DNA from: Pegea sp. RAD2-039
Taxonomy: Eukaryota > Chordata > Thaliacea > Salpida > Salpidae
Reading direction: 5' to 3'
Assembly: GCA_034620365.1 (NCBI GenBank)
Contig: JAQGEQ010000299.1
Coordinates: forward strand, 1,726,555-1,790,554
DNA: 64,000 nt
Shown: positions 24,284 through 34,690 of the stretch, piece by piece
Layout of the letters: each line of letters opens with the position of its first letter
How positions within the stretch are numbered: the first letter of the stretch is position 1
Position numbers and translations under genes: made by a program
Notes under the pieces: model-generated
Told to the model about the DNA's origin: nothing
The model's database searches: none
The model's input: the letters and a program-made list of their open reading frames with translations, nothing else

Positions 24284-24559
24284 CTATCGATCAGGTTTGT
24301 CTTCTTGTTCTCGACGGCGTCTTTCCTCTTCTTGCAGTCGTAGATTTTCCATATCTCTCTCCATTGCCTCACGAGCTTGTTGTAGAGCGCGTTCCCTTTC
24401 TTCAGCTTCCAATCGTTGTCTCCTGCAACCAAGAAAATGAAATAAATTACAAACTTCTTTAGTTTCACATGTATCAAACTACAAAGTTTACATTAATATT
24501 AACAGAGCAACGATTCTTCTAAATACTCACACATCATCTGGAAGATCTAACTCTTGCAT
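24284..24559 (-). CDS. Small two-exon coiled-coil protein, 55 aa
   Basis: Unrecognised protein of a local family. Exon 1 (24559-24531) encodes MQELDLPDDV and ends at GTGAGT with 2 nt of the next codon. Exon 2 (24422-24284) follows a TTGGTTGCAG acceptor and restores the frame (VRQRLEAEERER). About 45 of the 55 residues form a charged heptad-like helix rich in Glu, Arg and Gln, with an RRRR run near the C-terminus and the end PDR. There is no signal peptide, Cys or membrane segment. The same gene occurs at 59984-60259 with one visible residue change (E to Q in the middle). The conserved splice frame and start across paralogues argue that it is real. Its function is unknown. Confidence 0.65.
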
Positions 24560-25067
24560 TTTGAAATGATAAAAGATTTTTTGTCGAAATTGATCTGAAA
24601 AGATTTTAAAAGACTGTAACAATAGGCTCAACAGTTGAAGTAAGTAATAAGAGTGGTTTCCTTAAAGCACTTCTTTCAGTTACAAAACTAAACTCTTCGC
24701 AGTTTATACTATAAAGTGATTGCCTTAAAAACTCCTTTATATATCAAAGTAATCATCAATCAGTATTTAGAGTTACATAATTTTACGTCCAGAATCACTT
24801 TAGTCATCAGCAAGGAAATGTAATTTGAGACTTAATGACTCACTTTTGGAAAAGGGTAATTAGATTGAATGAAATTTAGTTTACTCGGAAATACTTTGAT
24901 TCGTCATGATTTGTAATTAATCCGATTACTTTTTTAAAAGATTCTTTTAACTTTTATCTTGATGAATAGGGAAGTAGATGAATAAAGTCTGTGACTGGAA
25001 AATCTTATTTTTTATGGTACGGTTGTTCTAAAAAGTAAACAGATTAATTTGTAAACGGATTAATTCT

Positions 25068-25604
25068 TCAATCATATTTTATAGATTCTATACTAACCAA
25101 AATATTTTTAAATTGATGTTTATGAATTGAAATAAAAGTTTTTCGATTTTCTATAAAGAAGATTGGATAAGTCAAAATATTTCTAAATAATTTCATTCAT
25201 TCAATCATTGCATGACTGCAGATAACAAATCTCATAGCTGCTAAGGTATTCATTGAGGGCTGGTTTTTACAAAATGACGTATCGTACTAAGTATCAATGA
25301 AATGCTTTAAGACTCTTATGAATTCAATTTTTATTTACTTTTTTTAAAACGATAGATGGAAAACTGACAATGTTCTTATCTTAGAATTTTTATTACATAA
25401 CATTTTTAATAGTGAAATTTTTTTTTCAATTTTAATCTCTCATGAAGCAAACAAAAAATTAAAAGATTTGGAATACTAATGAAGTGAAGTCTGAGTTTAA
25501 TAGTTTTTTTTTAATATTAACCTGTATTCGAAAAAAAATTACTTAATTTATATATTAATAAACGTATATTCATTGTTATTTTAATTAGTCTGTTATAAGT
25601 ATTT
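25068..25604. repeat. Dispersed duplicated block (four copies in window)
   Basis: The stretch around TGCATGACTGCAGATAACAA recurs at 41895-42325, 53848-54070 and 60770-61305. The 60.8 kb copy belongs to the large segmental duplication. The other two are partial and more diverged. No coding potential is visible, so the block is either spacer DNA duplicated with the coiled-coil genes or an unclassified repeat. Confidence 0.7.
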
Positions 25605-25611
25605 GACTTTC

Positions 25612-26277
25612 ATTTATTTATTTTTATTTTATTTATCACAATAAATGTGAAGGAGGGTGCCTAAAGAGAGCACCTCTCGCTAACACACATTCTCACGAAT
25701 TAGATCTATTTAACGTGTAAACGAAAAATCATATGACAATGAAGAATTGCACAGAATCATAGTATTGTAAAAGAGAAAAATTCACAGTTTAGAAATGGCA
25801 ATGTTGGCGATATTATAACAATTCAGCTTTTTCTTGAACAACACAAGTGATTTTGACATGACAATCTCTGATGGCAGATTGTTCCATGTACTGATTGTGC
25901 GGTTAGAGAAAAAACTTAATCTGGTTAGCGTAGATGGTGGAGTGGGCTTATTAAGATGTAATTTATGTCTTCTAAGTTGATATAACTTGAGGGAGGAACT
26001 AATGGAGAAAAAGTCATCAACTGAAGATCAATTAGGTTGCGAATAGTTTTAAAAATCAGAATAAGGTCGTATTTAATTCTTCGGATTTCCAAAGTATCTA
26101 GATTGAAGAAGCTGAGACGATGCTTATAACTCTCGTATTTGATATTAAGTTTCCTGCAAACCAATCTCGTATATGTTGCCTGAACAGATTCGATTTTTCT
26201 GATATCACCTGCTTGATATGGCATCCATGCACTGACATTGTATTCCAGAATAGGGCGTATGTATAGTTAGAAAAGGT
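25612..26277 (-). mobile_element. CR1-like retrotransposon 3' fragment
   Basis: On the minus strand the end of ORF2 (MPYQAGDIRKIESVQATYT and onward) and the 3' UTR with its hairpin are present, with the A/T-rich tail at about 25612-25640. The copy is 5'-truncated near 26277. It has an orthologous copy at 61310-61976, so it inserted before the segmental duplication. The reading frame breaks shortly after the conserved SFFNLDTLEIRRIKYD region. Confidence 0.85.
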
Positions 26278-26774
26278 TTTATTATAAACAATTTATAATA
26301 ATCAATATTGTTTTATATTACGAAAAATTATCTCTAAATTCCTCAATGTAACACTATTTTAAATATTTATTTATAAATATTTTAACGTCAATTAAAATCA
26401 TACTTTTAAAAAAATTTGTAATTGACAAAAAATATCTTTGTATTAACATAAATGTATTCAAATTTGCTTATAGAATAAAGTTTATAAAAGTTATATGAAT
26501 AAAAAGATTCTAAAAAGGTTTTACTAACCTTAATATCGAGGCTTCTTATAAATTTACATCTTTCCTATGTTCTCAAAGGTTTGTTGTTTAAAATAAACCG
26601 AACTAAACACTTTAATAACATCCAGCGGCACCCTAAATTGTTCAAGATGATATCCATGACTTGAACTCTTCTTCCCGACTCCATAATCTGTCACTTTACT
26701 TTAAATTAAGTTACAAAATAAGATTTAATTAATATTCCTTTTTATAAGTTTACATTCCTTAATTGTTGTATAAT

Positions 26775-27152
26775 CTTGTGACTTCAAAATGACCGGTGTT
26801 AGATCGTGCACCTAGATGAGATACAATTCCAGCAATCTTGTATCTATTTCTACGAAGAGTTTCACCCGTGTCTTTGATTTCTAAGATTTCAGGAATGATG
26901 AATTTCTTATCATTTTTCCTTACTCTCCCATTTGTATACTCACTGCGCATTAGTGAAATATAGAAATTTCGTGGCAATTTTGAGATCAGTTTTGTCTGCT
27001 CTGTAATCCGTAATTGACCACAAGGATCACATCGAGTTCGATTGACACCTGTTAGTAACTCCTTCTGAAGGCTGTGTCTTAACATATCTTGTAGATGATA
27101 CAGCTTCTTAGGAAGTGGGCAGTTGTAGATCAAAAATTCTTCATTTCGTTTC
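26775..27152 (-). pseudogene. Ubiquitin-specific protease fragment
   Basis: An uninterrupted reading frame matches the region of the full USP gene (43180-44758) from RNEEFLIYN to the His-box text SNTGHFEVT. It keeps the second zinc-ribbon CxxC (CDPC) and the catalytic-type His but has no Cys box. Similarity ends abruptly on both sides. The 5' edge is preceded by TATATTAG, which could serve as an acceptor, and after VT the frame ends within a few codons. A catalytic Cys is missing, so it cannot be an active protease. The duplicate is at 62486-62862. Confidence 0.75.
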
Positions 27153-27480
27153 GCTAATATAAGTTGTAGCTAATAATAATAGTAGTATTAGCTAATAATA
27201 GTTCTATTATTTATTATTAAACCTTTATTTTTGAAATTTCAAGTAAATAAATACACAGAAAGTAAAACAGAAATTTTGTGATTAATTTTAATTCTTCTGC
27301 AGAAATATAATAATAGTTCAGCTTTTATAATTTTTTCATTTGTTTTTTATATATTTAAACAAATAAAATTAATCAAATTGGAAACTTTTTTTTGAATAAA
27401 TGTAAATTTTATTTACAGAAAATGACTTTTTTATAGTCGCACAGAAATAGATTATTCTTTTCTTTACTATTACTTCTGTG

Positions 27481-27514
27481 TATAAAAGTTGAGGTTTCTA
27501 CTTGCTTCTCAGTT
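27481..27514 (+). promoter_or_regulatory. TATA box and TCAGTT initiator of coiled-coil gene
   Basis: TATAAAAG starts at 27481 and the A of TCAGTT is at 27511, a 30 bp spacing. The ATG follows at 27561, leaving a 5' UTR of about 50 nt. The same arrangement is conserved at 63190-63223. Confidence 0.65.
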
Positions 27515-27560
27515 TAAGTTTACTATTAAAGTATTCGAATAATCTTTAATTCTCATCAAA

Positions 27561-28001
27561 ATGGAAGATTTGAAACTTTTCGATCATCTGTAAGAAACTT
27601 AATATTTTCATAAGTTTAAGTTGATCCCGACCAAAAAATAGTTTAAATAAATAAACCAAGATCAATCTCTTGAAGTGTTTCAAATCGGTTTTTATTTTGT
27701 TCGTAGAAAGGATCAAGAAGGGATGAGAAAAGAACAAGTTCAAGATGAAGATGAAGAAGAAGAGCAGCACGAACCTTCTCGATCTCAATTATGTGAAAAG
27801 CTTTGGAAGAAACTGGAAATGATGCAGCCAAAAGAAGATGAAAAAAATCATCAGCAGCAAGAAGAAGTACAAGAAGAACAGAGACAACATATTCGACAAC
27901 AACTTCGTCAGACGTTCCGAAAACAACTGAAAGCGATGCAGAGAGAAGAAGATGAAAGATTACGTTATCAACAAGAGAAAGCTAAGAGACGTCGTCGATA
28001 A
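27561..28001 (+). CDS. Small two-exon coiled-coil protein, 107 aa
   Basis: Member of the local family. Exon 1 (27561-27589, 29 nt) encodes MEDLKLFDHL and ends at GTAAGA. A 117-nt intron ends at TTCGTAG, and exon 2 is 27707-28001. The protein is extremely rich in Glu, Gln, Lys and Arg. An acidic stretch (DEDEEEEQ) near residue 25 is followed by a helical segment with CEKLWKKLEMMQ, a Gln/Glu/Arg coiled coil and a basic tail ending KRRRR, which could act as a nuclear localisation signal. It is longer than the other members because of the acidic insert. The paralogue at 63270-63716 is nearly identical apart from two extra Glu codons and scattered substitutions. Function unknown. Confidence 0.7.
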
Positions 28002-28275
28002 AAGGAATTTTATTTTGTAATGTATAACATCGTTAAGAAGATACATAACTTGTATCATCAAATCAAAATAATCACTAAACAGACTTTATAAAGAATCAAA
28101 GCTTCTTACTTAAATCTTATTGAACAAAAATTATATTTCTGCTTTTATTTTATACTTTGATTCTCAATAATAGGTTATGAATTATACTTTTTATCGATTC
28201 TAATTTGCATTTCAATGTTACATAGATATACTTTTTAAATTTTCAATTTATCATCATTTGAACGTCATACAAATT

Positions 28276-29570
28276 TTTTTCTTTATCTACAATTCATAAT
28301 AATAAAAAAACTTTAAATTGTTTTTTTTCAGAACTTTTAAAAAATATATTTTTTTATGTTTGCCTATAAAAATAATTTTTAATTATTCGTGAACATGTGT
28401 CAAATTTTTATGAATATTTGAAAATTTTTAAAATAAAATACTTGCAAACGTTTATTTTAAAACGTACTTACAACTGAGTAGCAGTTTCTTAATAGTTTAG
28501 CTTTTAAAAAGCTTGAAAATAGTTTTTTTTGGATTAATGCAAGTGATATAAGTCTTCAAAATGTAACTACAAAATGTTTTATAGAAGTTAGTATTTACAT
28601 CATTGCTTTAAATGAATAAAATTCTTAATAAATCTTAGCAATGAATTTTTAACTCAAATGATACTTTCTATGCTCTGAATCACATTGAATTCAATGTCTT
28701 GAATACAATACATAGATAACTTTTGCTGCAATATTAGTTTGCTTTACTTCTACTAATATTTTTTGCTAAGTATATCCTAAAAAACCTTATACTAAAAGTT
28801 GCTTGGTTCATTTTATTTTTGTGTGATTTAAATAATTAAAACTGAACATAGATAAACAAATTTTCCAGTCATAAAAAGTTAAAGATTACTTTAAGTGTTA
28901 TTGATTAAATGAAAGGCCTTAATGAGCTTGACTTGAATCGCTTTCACATCTGCATTCTGATATGAACTTGATTCCACTTGACAATTTTCTTTTTTTATAT
29001 AAATACTGAAATGTTTTAATCGGATTCAAAATGTTTATACAAATAAATTTGTTTCATTTGATTTTATTAATGATTCAAGGTTTAATAATTTTCAAATGTT
29101 TTTATCAAATGAATAGTTTTATTACACTAACATTTATCTTGTTTAAAGGTATTCTGATTAATTGTCGAATTCTTCGGATATTTGCTAAAAGCTATTTCAA
29201 ATCTGGTTAAAAATACTTTTATTCAGTAAAATATTTAAAATATAATTAAAGTTTTAGCTTGATAATAAAGGTTATTTTGTTTGAAATAATATATTTTCCA
29301 AAAATAAATAGTTTATATTATATCATTTTCAATAATAAAATGTTTATTCTTATTATATTTTTGTTTATACAACTATATTATTAAAAAAATAAATAATAGA
29401 TATAAGAGATTTTAAGGCTGATGTGATTATAAATAGGTTTATAAATAAATATTAATCTACTAGTAAAGTTTTTCTCATGATTAATTTTAGATTTTATATT
29501 AAAAAAGGACATAAAAAGAGCAATTTTATTTTTGGAGGTCATAAAACTAGATTGAGATTTCCATTGCTGC
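28276..29570. other. Intergenic, AT-rich
   Basis: This lies beyond the matched part of the segmental duplication. No open frame, RNA gene or recognisable repeat was found. Poly-T and poly-A runs are frequent. Confidence 0.5.
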
Positions 29571-29681
29571 AATAGTTGTTTTTTTGAGATAACAGTCCTA
29601 CACAAGCTTTCAATTCTACTATTAAAGTGTATAGCAAAGTATTCAGACGGTATTTTGATATTAAAATTTGATTTTGTAATG

Positions 29682-30060
29682 ATGAAAGATTTGAATTTTC
29701 CTGATCATGTGTGAGTATATAAATGTTTCTTGTATTTATGATATGCATGAAGTCATTGAAAGATTTTCTTAAACCAATTTTGACCAATAAAGTCTTATTT
29801 TTTACAGAAGACAAGAAATGGAAGCAGAAGAAGAACGTCAATGTCAAGTAGAAAGACCAAGTCAAGAAGAAGAGCAGCGAGAACAACAAGAACAACATCA
29901 AGAAGAACAGCAGCAAGAACAAGAACCTCAACGTCAAGAAGAAAGACAACGTGAAGAAGAACAACGACGTGAAGCAGACCGGATGTTTGCTATTATTCAG
30001 TTAGAAATAGAAGCGATGGAACGAGCTGACAGGGAAAGACAACAACAGCAATATTATTGA
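29682..30060 (+). CDS. Small two-exon coiled-coil protein, 93 aa
   Basis: Family member outside the segmental duplication. Exon 1 (29682-29710) encodes MKDLNFPDHV and ends at GTGAGT. A 97-nt intron ends at TTTTTTACAG, and exon 2 is 29808-30060. A second in-frame ATG lies immediately upstream at 29679. I chose 29682 because it gives the 29-nt first exon shared by all members. Exon 2 starts VRQEMEAEEE and is dominated by Gln/Glu/Arg repeats (QREQQEQHQEEQQQEQE), then a more ordinary helix (MFAIIQLEIEAMERAD) and a QQQQYY end. No TATA box is at the expected place, though TCTACTATTAAAGT upstream is shared with the 27.6 kb gene. An AATAAA lies at 30147. Confidence 0.65.
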
Positions 30061-30552
30061 AAATATTATTAAAAAATTGACGGAGTTAAGTGATTTAAAC
30101 CCTAAAACTAACCTTTGTAACTCAAAATTTTATTTAAACAGTTTTGAATAAAAATATAGATTTTCTCATTTTCTTAATCTGAATACCCTTTTTCATCAAT
30201 AAAATTTATTTGAATTATATTACAATCTTACATAACTGATCAAAATTAGAAGAAAGTAATTTTACAATTGTAAAGAAACCTCCTTAAGATTAATTTCTAT
30301 TTTAAAAAAATCTTAAGAGCTTTTCTATTCCATTTCATTGACACCATCATTTTCAGAAATAACATTTTGTATAAAGCTTAACTGTAAAGTAACTTCAATA
30401 AGATTCTTATCTAAAAAATCTTTCTTATAACAAAAAATGTAGTTATCGTATATTTGTTGTTATTCAGCTGTACTTAAAGAATTAATTTGTTGATTTTATC
30501 AAATAAAACACTTTTTTAATTTCGAAAAATATCTTTCGTAAAGTTTTTTTTT
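30061..30552. other. Short intergenic stretch
   Basis: No gene. Part of it (around TATCGTATATTTGTTGTTATT, near 30440) resembles 46.62-46.75 kb, suggesting an old small duplication. Confidence 0.45.
30147..30152 (+). promoter_or_regulatory. Candidate polyadenylation signal
   Basis: AATAAA 87 nt after the stop codon of the 93-aa coiled-coil gene, on the same strand and at a suitable distance. Confidence 0.4.
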
Positions 30553-31335
30553 TCAATTTCACAAAAAGTAGAGTAATTTTGTAAAACTTAAGATGATTAG
30601 TCTGAGTTTGAAGAAGTATATATTGAAAGGTGGAAATATTTGTTGGTAGGAAATTCAGTTTAGTGGATTGAAGCTATATGTTGATAAGCTCTAAAGAAGA
30701 TTGAAGACTAATTGAGACAATACTAAGGAGTTTCGCCTCATTGACAAACAGAATTAAATTTTGTAACTATTTAGTGATGTAAAACTGTCTGTGAAGTAAT
30801 TGATATTAATTTTGAAAAGAAGATTGCAAATAATCCTGCTTTTAGAACATCTATTTTAGAACACAATATCTCATGAAAACTTTAAGCAGTTCTACTACTG
30901 ATGTCTTGTTGTCGTCTATCTTTTCATAATCCAAGAAGATAAAGTAGGTGTAGTATCAAATTATCTGAGAGTTTGTACTTCTATGGAAATTAAAATTTTT
31001 CGATTATCTTTTTTATATTAAATTTAAAAGATAATTAGTTTCATCCTTGAATGAACAAGCTCACAATCTGACTTTCACAAAAAAGTTGTTTATTTTATTA
31101 ATATTTTTGTTTTGTTTTTATAGTTTTTGGTAATCTACTTTACTTAAATAAATAAATAATGATAAACAAATAAATACATCATACAAATTTTGATAATTAA
31201 AATGATCTTACTAACAAAGAAAATTCTAACTTCTTATAGTCTTTTATAGATATGTTTAATTGTTTTGGAAAGTTCTCACCATGAACTATATGTTTCTTTC
31301 AATAACATTAAAATCACGAATACTTCTTATGTTAT
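30553..31335. repeat. Duplicated block, paired with 54073-54845
   Basis: The block beginning near AGTAGAGTAATTTTGT is repeated at 54.07-54.84 kb in the same orientation with few differences until about 31.3 kb. No coding capacity or transposon motif was recognised in it. Confidence 0.8.
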
Positions 31336-31366
31336 ATTCAAATATTACATATATTACATATGTTAC

Positions 31367-33476
31367 ATTCTATTTGAAAAAGTTTCAGGTTATAGGTTTT
31401 ATTCTAATTGAATAGGTGCTTATAAGTTGTGATATAGTTATTCATAGGAAGTGATTTCTATTGTATATATATACTGTGATTGGTGACAGTAAAAATCTTT
31501 CATGCAAACTATGGTGGACTCACATAAAAGTGGCAAGACGGTCTACTGTAAATAAAATCCTGAAAAACCGACTTCATCAAAGCAATATTGCAATTGCCAA
31601 TCCTGCAATAAAATTTGCTCTGGTGAAGATCCGGTAATTGAATGCTTCAAATGTCTCACCTGCTTTCATCTCACCTGTAGTGATGTGAACAAAAAAATGT
31701 ACGATATATTTGATAACGACCAGACGACGCAGATGAGATTTAAATGGTTTTGCATAAAATGTAGAACCATGGACACAACAGCTCCCTCATCCAATTCTAA
31801 TCGAAACCTATTATCCGACATCAGCAAATCGGTATCTGGTGAATTAAAAAAACTTAAATCAGAAATTGCCTAAAGACGTTGCCAAGATCGACGAGAAGGT
31901 ATCTAGTTTGTCCAAATCAATGGACAAATTGAATGCCTCTACAATGAAACAAGTCACATGGGCCTCGGTGGTCAGTGATCCCGGTTCCGACAAAAATGCT
32001 AGTATGGTGCAGCTTCTTGCCAAGAAGGTCACCGACACGCACAAAAAACTCACTGTAGACCGTGAGGACAGAGAAAATAATGTCATCATCTTTAATGTCT
32101 CTGAGACTGATAAAGATGATGACAGTGAGTTTTTTAATCAAATCTGCTCTCAAAGCCTTGATTTTGTGGATGTTCCGAAGGCATTAATGACTAGACTTAG
32201 AGCAAAAAACTGTATATTCTAAGGCTTGAGAAAAAATTCGAGCGCATTAGAGTAGCACATGATATGTGTGAAGATGATCGCTTAGAAAATAAGCGTCTTC
32301 TAAAAGAGGCGTATAACCGAAATCAGAAAGAACAACCAACTGATTTCAAATACAAAGTTCGAGGTCCGCCATGGGCCTTGAGAATTGTCAAGGTTTTTTC
32401 AAAAAACGGAAATGGCAAATAATCACTGGACCCACATCTTATTTTTTCAAACTCTCTCCGGACACAATTGTTAATAACCAAGATATCAATTTACAGAAAC
32501 CCATCATCAAATCTTACAAGCGTCAAAAAGACAATTCTTCTATTACATTAGGTATCTTTTTTAACACACGGTCGATTATTAACAAAATTTTTCAATTGAA
32601 AGTTCTTTTGCATTCTCAAGATTTCATATTTGTTTTTGTCACTGAAACTTGGTTGAAACCGTTTTATCCTGATTCTTTTCTGGTTGACGATAATCTTTTT
32701 TGTGTTTTGCGTTGTGATAGAATGTATGATAGAGGCGGCGGTGTTTGCGTAATTTACAAAATATCGCTTGCACCAAAGATCTCTAGAATTCAGATCGATC
32801 CCATTAATTTTCCATTGTTTGAGATTATCGCCTTTGATTTTCATTACTGAAATTCAAATTTTCTCGATTTATATGTACCTATCTACCACCCTCTAAAACT
32901 AATGATGAGGTTACTGTTAACGCCTTATTGAAGGCTCTGACGAGTGTTGTGTGTCCTGAGTTTATATTTTGGGGGATTTTAATTTTAGTAAAATTGATTA
33001 GAATAACACAAATTTAGGATTTATTGGAAAATCGTTTAACTTGGATAGCGATAATACTAATTCACCCTTTCTAAGTCATGCCTTTGTAAGCTTCCTCAAT
33101 GCCAATAATCTATCTCTGGTTACTTTTCAGACCCAAGTCAGTGGTAATACTTTGGATCTTCTTATCACATCAAATCCCAAGAACATTATCTACGTTGATC
33201 AAAAAGAACCTTTTGCTCCGACATGCAATCACATCAGAATTGAATTCAAGCTCCACCAAACTTTTTTTATGAACATTAAAACTTCAAGCAAAAGAAATTT
33301 TTACTGTGGAAATTATAACAGTATTAACAACTTTCTATCAGGTATTGACTGGTTTTCTGTTTTCAACTCTACCGAAAACATCAATACTATTTACGCAAGG
33401 TTTACTAACATTGTTAAAGAGTCAATCGAAAAATTCATACCTTTCTATAGAGCCAACAAAAAACCTCATGTATTGG
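31367..33476 (+). mobile_element. CR1-like non-LTR retrotransposon, element B (3' part missing)
   Basis: It starts with ATTCTATTTGAA, the family 5' end. ORF1 is broken: the PHD finger is recognisable (31.56-31.77 kb), then there is a frameshift near 31870 and a deletion near 32215 before the VRGPPWALRIVK block. The ORF2 endonuclease follows (NTRSIINK, FVTETWLKPF, SGNTLDLLITS), with further frameshifts. The element stops at about 33476, well before the reverse transcriptase, and unrelated DNA follows. Having a 5' end but no 3' end is opposite to normal LINE truncation, so a later deletion or recombination removed the rest. Confidence 0.85.
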
Positions 33477-33604
33477 TTGCAGTTATTCTTTCACAGTTTT
33501 CTTTCTCCTTATTTTGCTGCCTATAAACAAAATAATTAAATTCGAAAAAGTAACTAGTTTAATTCTATTTTATTTCAAAGTGATGAAATCATTTTTTGCA
33601 AATA

Positions 33605-34200
33605 AGTATAAACAAATTTAAACTACAAACATATTTCGAGTTGAAATTCGAAAAATGTTAAATGGATATATTTAAACAAATTAATTTAGCTAGTAAAAAA
33701 AAAACATTGTAAACCTTTAATGAATTAAATACTGAAAATGAAAAATTCAATGATATTGAAAATAAAATCATTTTTGAAATTGTTTTGTTGTTGGTATTTT
33801 GATTTATTGAATATTATACGTTTTATCATGTTTCGATAGTTGAATTTCAACTTTATAAACTTTTATCAACTAATTTTACTTTTGTAAAAAGTAAAATTCT
33901 TGTTTGATATGTAAATTATGTTAAACAAAATGAAGTTTATCTAAATAAAATAGCATCTGTTAAAAAAGAAATGCTTTTAAAACAATTTTACTTGAAGTTT
34001 ACTCAATATAAAAGAAAGCAAAATAAAATTATGAAAAAATCACATCAAGTAAAACATATCACTTTTATTGAAACATAAAATAGAGAAAGCAAACATTTAA
34101 TAAAGACAGCTTTGCTTGATGCCTGCAGATAATTGATCGAAATAATCTTTTAGAGTTACATCTAAACGCAAACAGAATTTTGTAATTATAAAACTTTCCA
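33605..34200. repeat. Rearranged partial duplicate of the 37.2-38.0 kb region
   Basis: The part at 33605-33715 resembles 37930-38030, and the part at 33770-34200 resembles 37195-37620, so the two blocks are in swapped order. The second block contains a 65-nt open segment on the minus strand (34161-34097) ending LY-stop, with AATAAA 31 nt beyond. The counterpart at 37588-37524 has the same acceptor, frame, stop and signal. The two differ at about six replacement and three silent sites, so there is no sign of strong constraint. Confidence 0.55.
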
Positions 34201-34310
34201 TTCGAACATCCGAGAGATTCTAGAGTGAAGCATGTAGTGAGATGATTGGAAAATCTTTTTAATTTTATCTTGAACACTACACTAGTTTTCCAACAGCATC
34301 TACTTCTAAC

Positions 34311-34690
34311 ATGATAACTATACCAGGATACATTTATATATTAACTTCGATACGTCGTAAGCCGTTTCATATTTCCAACGTGGCTCTTTTTTATATCAAA
34401 CTCCCTCCTCTCATAGAGATTTATCAGAATTTTTCCAAAAAAATAAAAAATCAATCTTCATCAGCCAAAAGAGTTTCTGCGCTCTTTGCAACGACTTGGA
34501 TTTAAAAGAGGCTGAGGTTTTGAGCTTTCCCGATTTAGATTTGTTTTATATCTTTCACCAAAATAAAACAAAGGAAACAAAGTTCTTCTACTCCATGTAC
34601 TGCAATTCGTTAAAAGTCATTTTGCGCTATCTTCTTTTCCGCCGTGGTTGTAACAACTTCTATGGAATCATTCTTGGGAAACATTCATAA
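34311..34690 (+). pseudogene. Unidentified coding-like remnant
   Basis: Two overlapping open frames (34311-34505 and 34496-34690) read as one plausible protein joined by a frameshift near 34.5 kb, with balanced composition and words such as SFPDLDLFYIFH. The local base composition is less AT-rich than the surroundings. I recognise no family. It could be a decayed host gene or transposon gene. No promoter or splice sites were assigned. Confidence 0.25.

Larger units (their letters stand above)
18379..28275. repeat. Segmental duplication, copy 1
   Basis: The sequence matches 56804-64000 in the same orientation at high identity by eye. The match starts near TTCCAGAAGTTTGTTAC and still holds where the window ends. 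It carries, in order, an exon-1 relic of a coiled-coil gene, a complete coiled-coil gene, a CR1-like fragment, a USP fragment and another coiled-coil gene. Copy 1 differs by an extra 3.4 kb (element A, 18817-22211) and lacks about 630 bp corresponding to 57880-58512. Confidence 0.9.
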
